From JAQCEJ01 sp040881995 (GTDB lineage: Bacteria > Planctomycetota > Planctomycetia > Planctomycetales > Planctomycetaceae): 34,454 nt of DNA. A program made the translations under genes and the position numbers. Positions 30,301-34,454 of this stretch are shown one piece after another (position 1 is the stretch's first letter; each line of letters opens with the position of its first letter). The stretch is taken from NCBI GenBank assembly GCA_040881995.1, contig JBBECD010000083.1:1-34454 (forward strand), in the 5' to 3' direction. The notes beneath the pieces were generated by a model. It was given only the letters and a program-made list of their open reading frames with translations, did no database searches and was not told the DNA's origin.

Positions 30301-30657
30301 ATGAGAATTCAGGGACGAACTATGCCGAGATATTCGCGGATTTTGCCCGATTCATCTCCCACGCTCGCCAACGCCGCGCAACGGCATTTGCAAAGGAAGG
30401 GGCGTGCGGCATTCAGCGGCGTGGAATGCTCGGCGGATGATGAGGGAGCCGTGATTTTAAGAGGCCGCGTCCCCTCGTTCTACCTTAAACAACTGGCACA
30501 AGAGGTCGTCCGCCAGACGGACGGGGTGTCGTGCATCGTCAACGAGTTGGAAGTGGATTACGGTGCCGGACGTTCGCCTCACCACGGGGAACGACTGACG
30601 ATGTCCTATTCCGACGCGAGCGCCCGCGAAAGTCTTGGAGACGGTCTGATGACGTAA
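30301..30657 (+). CDS. BON-domain protein
   Basis: 118 residues with no signal peptide. A single BON domain spans about 23-86: a helix (NAAQRHLQRKG), then GAVILRGRVPSFYLKQLAQE and GVSCIVNELEV. BON domains bind lipid surfaces or other macromolecules and are common in osmotic- and envelope-stress proteins. The arginine-rich N-terminus is unusual. GGGAGGAAGG lies about ten bases before the ATG; an in-frame ATG seven codons later is possible. It is convergent with the epimerase gene. Confidence 0.82.
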   Translation: MRIQGRTMPRYSRILPDSSPTLANAAQRHLQRKGRAAFSGVECSADDEGAVILRGRVPSFYLKQLAQEVVRQTDGVSCIVNELEVDYGAGRSPHHGERLTMSYSDASARESLGDGLMT

Positions 30658-30730
30658 CGATTATGCGGGATTCGGCCGGGGAAGTATTAGTCTCTACGCG
30701 GGCAGTCAAACGCGCGAAGATTGCGGCGCA

Positions 30731-31816
30731 TTATTCAGCGGCCGCCAATTTGTTCTCCCGATAAAAACCGTCGGGATCGCGTTTGAGGAACTCGATCATC
30801 TCGGGCAACACGTCGCGCAATCGGTGGGCCGGTTCCCATTCGAGTTCCGAGCGGGCGCGACTGATCATCGCCGCATAATGATCGTCGGCCAAGTCGATCA
30901 TCCACGGCTTGATGAACGGTTTGCCCTTCTCGCTCGACGCCGTCTTCTCCTGAATCCAGGCTCCCACCTTGGCCACGGTTTTGGGAATGCGGATCGTCGG
31001 CCATTCGCGGCCGTGAATGAGTTCGCCCAGTTCGTCCTGTAATTCTTCGTAGCTCATCACGTCCGGTTCGGCAATCAGGCATATACTCAGTTTGTCGAGT
31101 TGACGACGCCGTTCGACGACGTTCTCGAAACATCGCGCCACGTCGTCGAGGTGCACGAGCGCCTGACCGTGCGATGCATCTCCCGGAAAGACGTAACTCG
31201 CCAGTTGCTTTTCGTAGATCCGGGCGATCTGCTGCGAGATCGGCACCGAATGACAATGCTCGTCGTACACTCCGGCCAGACGCAAGATGACGACGGGAAT
31301 CTGCCCGCGTTCTTCGCGAATAACCTCTTCGGCCCGCAGTTTCGACTGCGGATACGCCCATTCGGCGCGCGTTTGCGACAATTCGGAGATGTGGCGTCCT
31401 TTTTCGTCGGGCTCCATCACGAGCAGACTGCTCGAAAACACGAATTGTTCCACGTTCAATTCGCGCCGATGCAATTCGCGCAGCAACCGCCGCGTCCCCT
31501 CGACGGTTAATTTGTCGTACATCGGGCTCGGCTCTCCCGAAAAATCGTAATACGCGGCGAGATGAATCACGCTGGCAACGGCGGCTCCAAACTTTTCGCG
31601 GCTTTCGGTCAAGGCGTGCGTCACGCTGGCATCGTCGGTGAGGTCGGTTTCAATAAAGTGAATCTTCCCCGCGGATGGCGGCATGACGTCGAGTCCCACG
31701 AGTCGATAGTTTTGGCCGAGACGCGCGATGATGCGGGAACCAATTAATCCGCTCGCGCCGGTAATAATCACAAGCGGCTGCTGCGAGCCGCTTTGGGCGT
31801 TATCGTTCGCGTTCAC
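30731..31816 (-). CDS. NAD-dependent epimerase/dehydratase (extended SDR)
   Basis: About 361 residues. The N-terminal Rossmann motif is TGASGLIGSRII. IHLAAYYDFSG, FSSSLLVMEP with the catalytic Ser, and YPQSK with the Tyr-Lys pair follow; ALVHLDDVARCFE is the usual downstream strand. It acts on a nucleotide sugar or similar alcohol/ketone, or has been recruited for another use; the substrate is not readable. A GTG at 31816 with GAGAGG ahead is my choice. A TTG at 31861 overlapping the lipoprotein stop (TTGA) would add 15 residues and would couple translation. Likely an operon with the lipoprotein gene. Confidence 0.9.
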   Translation of the reverse strand: MNANDNAQSGSQQPLVIITGASGLIGSRIIARLGQNYRLVGLDVMPPSAGKIHFIETDLTDDASVTHALTESREKFGAAVASVIHLAAYYDFSGEPSPMYDKLTVEGTRRLLRELHRRELNVEQFVFSSSLLVMEPDEKGRHISELSQTRAEWAYPQSKLRAEEVIREERGQIPVVILRLAGVYDEHCHSVPISQQIARIYEKQLASYVFPGDASHGQALVHLDDVARCFENVVERRRQLDKLSICLIAEPDVMSYEELQDELGELIHGREWPTIRIPKTVAKVGAWIQEKTASSEKGKPFIKPWMIDLADDHYAAMISRARSELEWEPAHRLRDVLPEMIEFLKRDPDGFYRENKLAAAE

Positions 31817-31857
31817 AGGACACGTCCTCTCACTCTCATGCGATATTTTCTTAACCG

Positions 31858-32478
31858 TCAACCGGCACCGTCAACCGGCGGTGTCGGGCCGTTTTCCGTC
31901 GCAGGAGGCGTCTGTTCGACCGGCACTTCGTCGACGTCTTCCGCGTCGGTGTCCGATTTCATCTTGTCGATTTTGTCCTCGGCTCCGTCCAGCCGCGCCT
32001 TGAGTTCGCCCCACAACTGCGAGGTTGACGTTTGCAGGTCTCTCCAAGCGTCGCCGGTGGACGCTTTCAGCTCTTCCAACAGAATGCGAAGTTGTTCGCG
32101 CCGGAGCTGCATTTCGTCGATCTCTTCATTCCATTCTGCTTTCGCTTCTCCCGTCAGGGACGAGGCTCGCTCTTGCAGCCTTTCAATTTCCTGATCGTAT
32201 TCTTCCATTTTGGCGGAAAGCTTGGCGACGTATTCATCCTTGGTGTCCGAAATTAATTCTCCAGCGTACCTTGCGGCTTCCCTGGTTTCTTCGATCACTT
32301 TGTTCGCCGTCACGGTTTGTTTGCCGTTGTCGACAGTCCGATTTTCCGAATCGGCCACGAGGTCTCCCGGCGGCGTCGACTCCGACAGTTCCTGATCATT
32401 CTGCTGCACCGTGTCCGCATCCCGGCATCCGCCCAGCAATGCACCGGCGAAGATGACGCATCCCATGAAACGATACAT
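31858..32478 (-). CDS. coiled-coil lipoprotein
   Basis: 206 residues. A lipoprotein signal peptide ends in the lipobox LLGGC with Cys18, so the mature protein should be lipid-anchored at the envelope. The middle part (about 60-165) is a charged coiled coil rich in E, K, R and L. The tail is acidic and proline-rich. No named family was recognised. The ATG at 32478 has GGGAG at good spacing; a GTG three codons earlier is in frame. It may brace or scaffold the envelope. The epimerase gene follows directly, and the dodecin gene lies 83 bp upstream. Confidence 0.82.
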   Translation of the reverse strand: MYRFMGCVIFAGALLGGCRDADTVQQNDQELSESTPPGDLVADSENRTVDNGKQTVTANKVIEETREAARYAGELISDTKDEYVAKLSAKMEEYDQEIERLQERASSLTGEAKAEWNEEIDEMQLRREQLRILLEELKASTGDAWRDLQTSTSQLWGELKARLDGAEDKIDKMKSDTDAEDVDEVPVEQTPPATENGPTPPVDGAG

Positions 32479-32561
32479 GATTCTCACTCCCGAACGGGCT
32501 GTCGAACGTTTGATTTAAGCGTTAACCCGCGACCATTGTTTTTCGGTAATCGCACTTTCGG

Positions 32562-32771
32562 CTATTCGTTCAGTCGAAAACCGATTTTGACGGTTGCCTG
32601 AAAGTGCGAAATTTTCCCGTCGGCGATGTCCCCTCGGAGTTCGGTCACCTCGAACCAGCGTAATTCTTTGAGAGACTGGCTCGCCTTGGCGATCGCATTA
32701 CGGATCGCCTCGTCGCTGGAATTCGCGGATGATCCTACGACCTCGATTTTCTTATACGTGTGATCGTCCAT
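32562..32771 (-). CDS. dodecin
   Basis: 69 residues, the family length. MDDHTYKKIEVVGSS, AIRNAIAKASQSLKELRWFE (Trp39 in the position of the flavin-stacking tryptophan) and KISHFQATVKIGFRL cover the whole dodecin fold. Dodecins form hollow dodecamers that store or buffer flavins (FMN or riboflavin) in the cytosol. AAAGGGAG precedes the ATG. A flavin-making enzyme (RibF) is elsewhere in the window but not in the same operon. Confidence 0.95.
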   Translation of the reverse strand: MDDHTYKKIEVVGSSANSSDEAIRNAIAKASQSLKELRWFEVTELRGDIADGKISHFQATVKIGFRLNE

Positions 32772-33153
32772 GGCTCCCTTTCCTGAAATTCCGAGTGATG
32801 GTTTCGTCTGCGTATTCAGCCCTTGACTTTCACACGAAACTGTCGTGCGGCCGTCTCATGTTGAAATACTGTCAGCGCATAAACGCGCGTCGTTAAGGGG
32901 ATGCAGACGCCGTGCCGAGGGCGAAAACCGAGAAAATCGCCGGTCGATGGTTCACCGGCCTGATGCATCATCGTGCCCCGTGCGCGACGAGCCGTCACTC
33001 GTTGTTCGTCCATAATCGTTTGTTGCACAATCGGCGGAAAAACAAGCACCCGGCATGCCATTCGCGATGTTACCCGAATGTTGAGAGGCATTGGCTGACA
33101 CCGTCTCACTCCGATGCAAAACCATCCCGAACACAACAGTACGAGGTCGAATC
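32772..33153. other. intergenic region between dodecin and rhodanese genes
   Basis: Two overlapping frames on opposite strands are open here (32816-33136 minus, 32912-33190 plus), but neither has family motifs, and the minus frame starts with TTG. I call no gene. The region should carry the promoters for the divergent dodecin and rhodanese genes. Confidence 0.4.
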
Positions 33154-33480
33154 ATGGAAACAATCAGTCGAGAAAAAGCACGCGAATTGATGGATGAAGG
33201 AAAAGGGACGGCGGTGATCGAAGTATTGAGTCCCGAAAAATTCGAACAGTTTCACCTGCCCGGCGCAAAAAATGTCCCGTTGGACGATCAGTTCGAAGCG
33301 CATATTCAGGAGGAAGTTCCCGACAAGTCGCAACAGGTCGTCGTGTATTGCCAGAGTGCCGAATGTGATGCTTCGCCCAAAGCCGCCCAAAAGATGGGCG
33401 AACTGGGTTACACGCACGTCTACGACTACGAAGCCGGCAAGACCGACTGGAAAGACGCCGGATACCCTGTCGAATCGTGA
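33154..33480 (+). CDS. rhodanese-like protein
   Basis: 108 residues, a single rhodanese domain. AVIEVLSPEKFEQFHLPGAK covers the substrate strand and VVVYCQSAECDASPKAA holds the active-site loop with the nucleophile Cys. It should carry a persulfide and transfer sulfur, or act in thiol redox chemistry, in the cytosol. The ATG at 33154 has GAGG ahead. The stop overlaps a GTG of the next gene (GTGA), and the VKOR-like gene follows closely, so the two are probably co-transcribed. Confidence 0.9.
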   Translation: METISREKARELMDEGKGTAVIEVLSPEKFEQFHLPGAKNVPLDDQFEAHIQEEVPDKSQQVVVYCQSAECDASPKAAQKMGELGYTHVYDYEAGKTDWKDAGYPVES

Positions 33481-33509
33481 AGCGACCGAAGGAATTGAGA
33501 GTGTTAACA

Positions 33510-34202
33510 ATGGCGTCGACCGAACGCGAGGCCTCAGCCGCCGAGACGAATCGGCGTATCCGCAAACGGGAATCGCTGGAGGTCATACCTCATCCGTGGA
33601 ATTACAATCCGTCGTCGTGGCGTCAACGCATTCCCATCGCCGGTCTCGCGATGGTCGCTTTTGCGATCGCCGCCTATATGGGACTCTACCAATGGCGTCT
33701 CATTCCGTCGGCATGGGATCCGGTCTTCGGGAATCAAACGCAACAAGTGCTCGATTCCACGGTCTCCGAACGGATGCGAATATGGTTTTTGATACCCGAT
33801 GCATCGTTCGGCGCCATCGCCTACCTGGGGGACGCCATTTTCGGGCTGGCCGGTTCGACGCGTCGCTGGCAGTACCGTCCGTGGATGGTCGTGCTCTTTG
33901 GTATCGACGTCATTCCTTTGGGAATTGTCAGTGCCGTGCTCGTCGTGTTGCAGGGGACGGTGGTGGGATCGTGGTGTTTTCTCTGCCTCGTCACCGCCGC
34001 AATTTCGCTGATTTTGGTGTACTGGGCCTATGACGAGGTCTGGTCGTGCCTGTTGTATCTGCATCGCGTGAAACAACGAACGCAGGGCTGGTCGATCGTC
34101 TGGAAAACGTTTTGGGGCATTCGCACGCCCGAAGCCGAAGAAATCGCCGTCGATTTCGTACGCTTGCCCGAAGAATTCTACGGGAGAGCCATCCCGCGTT
34201 AA
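33510..34202 (+). CDS. VKOR-like membrane protein
   Basis: 230 residues. Four or five hydrophobic helices, with WCFLCL giving the redox CxxC (Cys156, Cys159) inside the membrane part and PDASFGAIAYLGDAIFGLAG as the usual second helix of vitamin K epoxide reductase homologues. The periplasmic loop (DPVFGNQTQQVLDST) has no cysteine pair, unlike shuttle-type VKORs that drive disulfide formation. It may reduce a quinone with thiols from another protein. I chose the ATG at 33510; a GTG at 33477 overlapping the rhodanese stop is also possible and would couple them. The SPW-like gene follows by 5 bp. Confidence 0.8.
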   Translation: MASTEREASAAETNRRIRKRESLEVIPHPWNYNPSSWRQRIPIAGLAMVAFAIAAYMGLYQWRLIPSAWDPVFGNQTQQVLDSTVSERMRIWFLIPDASFGAIAYLGDAIFGLAGSTRRWQYRPWMVVLFGIDVIPLGIVSAVLVVLQGTVVGSWCFLCLVTAAISLILVYWAYDEVWSCLLYLHRVKQRTQGWSIVWKTFWGIRTPEAEEIAVDFVRLPEEFYGRAIPR

Positions 34203-34207
34203 AATGA

Positions 34208-34420
34208 ATGAAACGAGCGACGGATATGTGGAGCCGAGTTGTCGAGGCGATGCTGGGGTGCTGGTTGATCATCAGCCCGTTTATATTTTTGGCTCCCGAG
34301 CAGCGCACGGAGTGGTGGTTTAATGACATGATCGCGGGGCTAGCGGTGATCGTGTTCGCACTGATGTCGTATTGGCATCCCACACGCCGGGCGCATCTGT
34401 TATACCTCACGCGGCAATGA
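34208..34420 (+). CDS. SPW-repeat-type small membrane protein
   Basis: 70 residues with two hydrophobic helices. VEAMLGCWLIISPFIF and MIAGLAVIVFALMSYW match the SPW-repeat pattern (one unit, here with SPF). The role of the family is unknown; members often sit near stress or redox genes. It lies 5 bp after the VKOR-like gene and is probably in the same operon. The right end of the window follows 34 bp later. Confidence 0.75.
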   Translation: MKRATDMWSRVVEAMLGCWLIISPFIFLAPEQRTEWWFNDMIAGLAVIVFALMSYWHPTRRAHLLYLTRQ

Positions 34421-34454
34421 GTGAGACGTTTTCGAACTCTTGGAAATTGTGTGT

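Noticed and set aside
32816..33136. minus-strand open frame of 106 codons upstream of dodecin
   Set aside because: TTG start, no motif, codon use not clearly coding; an internal ATG version cannot be excluded.

Overview
The window reads as a chromosomal segment of a planctomycete, most likely of the Planctomycetales. This is an inference from gene content. The evidence is two DUF1501 proteins with Tat-like leaders, a PQQ-type propeller of the secreted planctomycete kind, a 1,189-residue SecA with an enlarged scaffold region, a Kdo transferase (so a Gram-negative envelope with Kdo-containing lipid), and several families of short dispersed palindromic repeats. No rRNA, tRNA, CRISPR array, complete insertion sequence or phage module was seen.

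Layout. 1-452: left edge with a + strand terminator and a 23-bp imperfect inverted repeat, but no convincing gene. 453-3282 (minus): SDR oxidoreductase, DUF1501 protein and a small membrane protein. 3553-5187 (+): AAA ATPase with an N-terminal winged-helix-like segment. 5193-12184: site-2 protease homologue, FabH-type ketosynthase, a small jelly-roll protein facing a membrane protein, MetK and WaaA. 12374-15943 (minus): SecA. 16555-19249 (+): second DUF1501 protein, then a HIT-like membrane-anchored protein and a LysE-type exporter whose last helix is out of frame. 19315-19428: a compact candidate small-RNA gene on the minus strand, with a promoter, a palindrome in its spacer, a hairpin and a Rho-independent terminator. 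19781-23302 (+): enolase-superfamily enzyme, RibF, a secreted papain/CHAP-like protein and a DJ-1/PfpI protein.

23299-27227 (minus) is the most distinctive block. It holds a secreted cysteine-rich propeller with repeated Cys-Cys pairs, a secreted PhnD-like substrate-binding protein, and a PQQ-type propeller. The PQQ propeller has no usable start codon of its own and joins the binding protein in the -1 frame across a run of ten A. It is either a split fusion protein, a slippage-controlled fusion, or an assembly error.

27516-34420: a DegT-type PLP aminotransferase, a NarL-type response regulator, then small stress- and redox-type genes (BON protein, NAD-dependent epimerase, coiled-coil lipoprotein, dodecin, rhodanese, VKOR-like protein, SPW-type membrane protein).

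Housekeeping functions present are methionine activation, flavin cofactor synthesis, fatty-acid initiation, lipid A-Kdo assembly and protein export. Most protein-level claims rest on motif recognition by eye. Starts were chosen from Shine-Dalgarno-like sequences and family length. Two gene breaks fall in homopolymers (G4 at 19202 and A10 at 24493), so a sequencing or assembly cause must be excluded before a biological reading.
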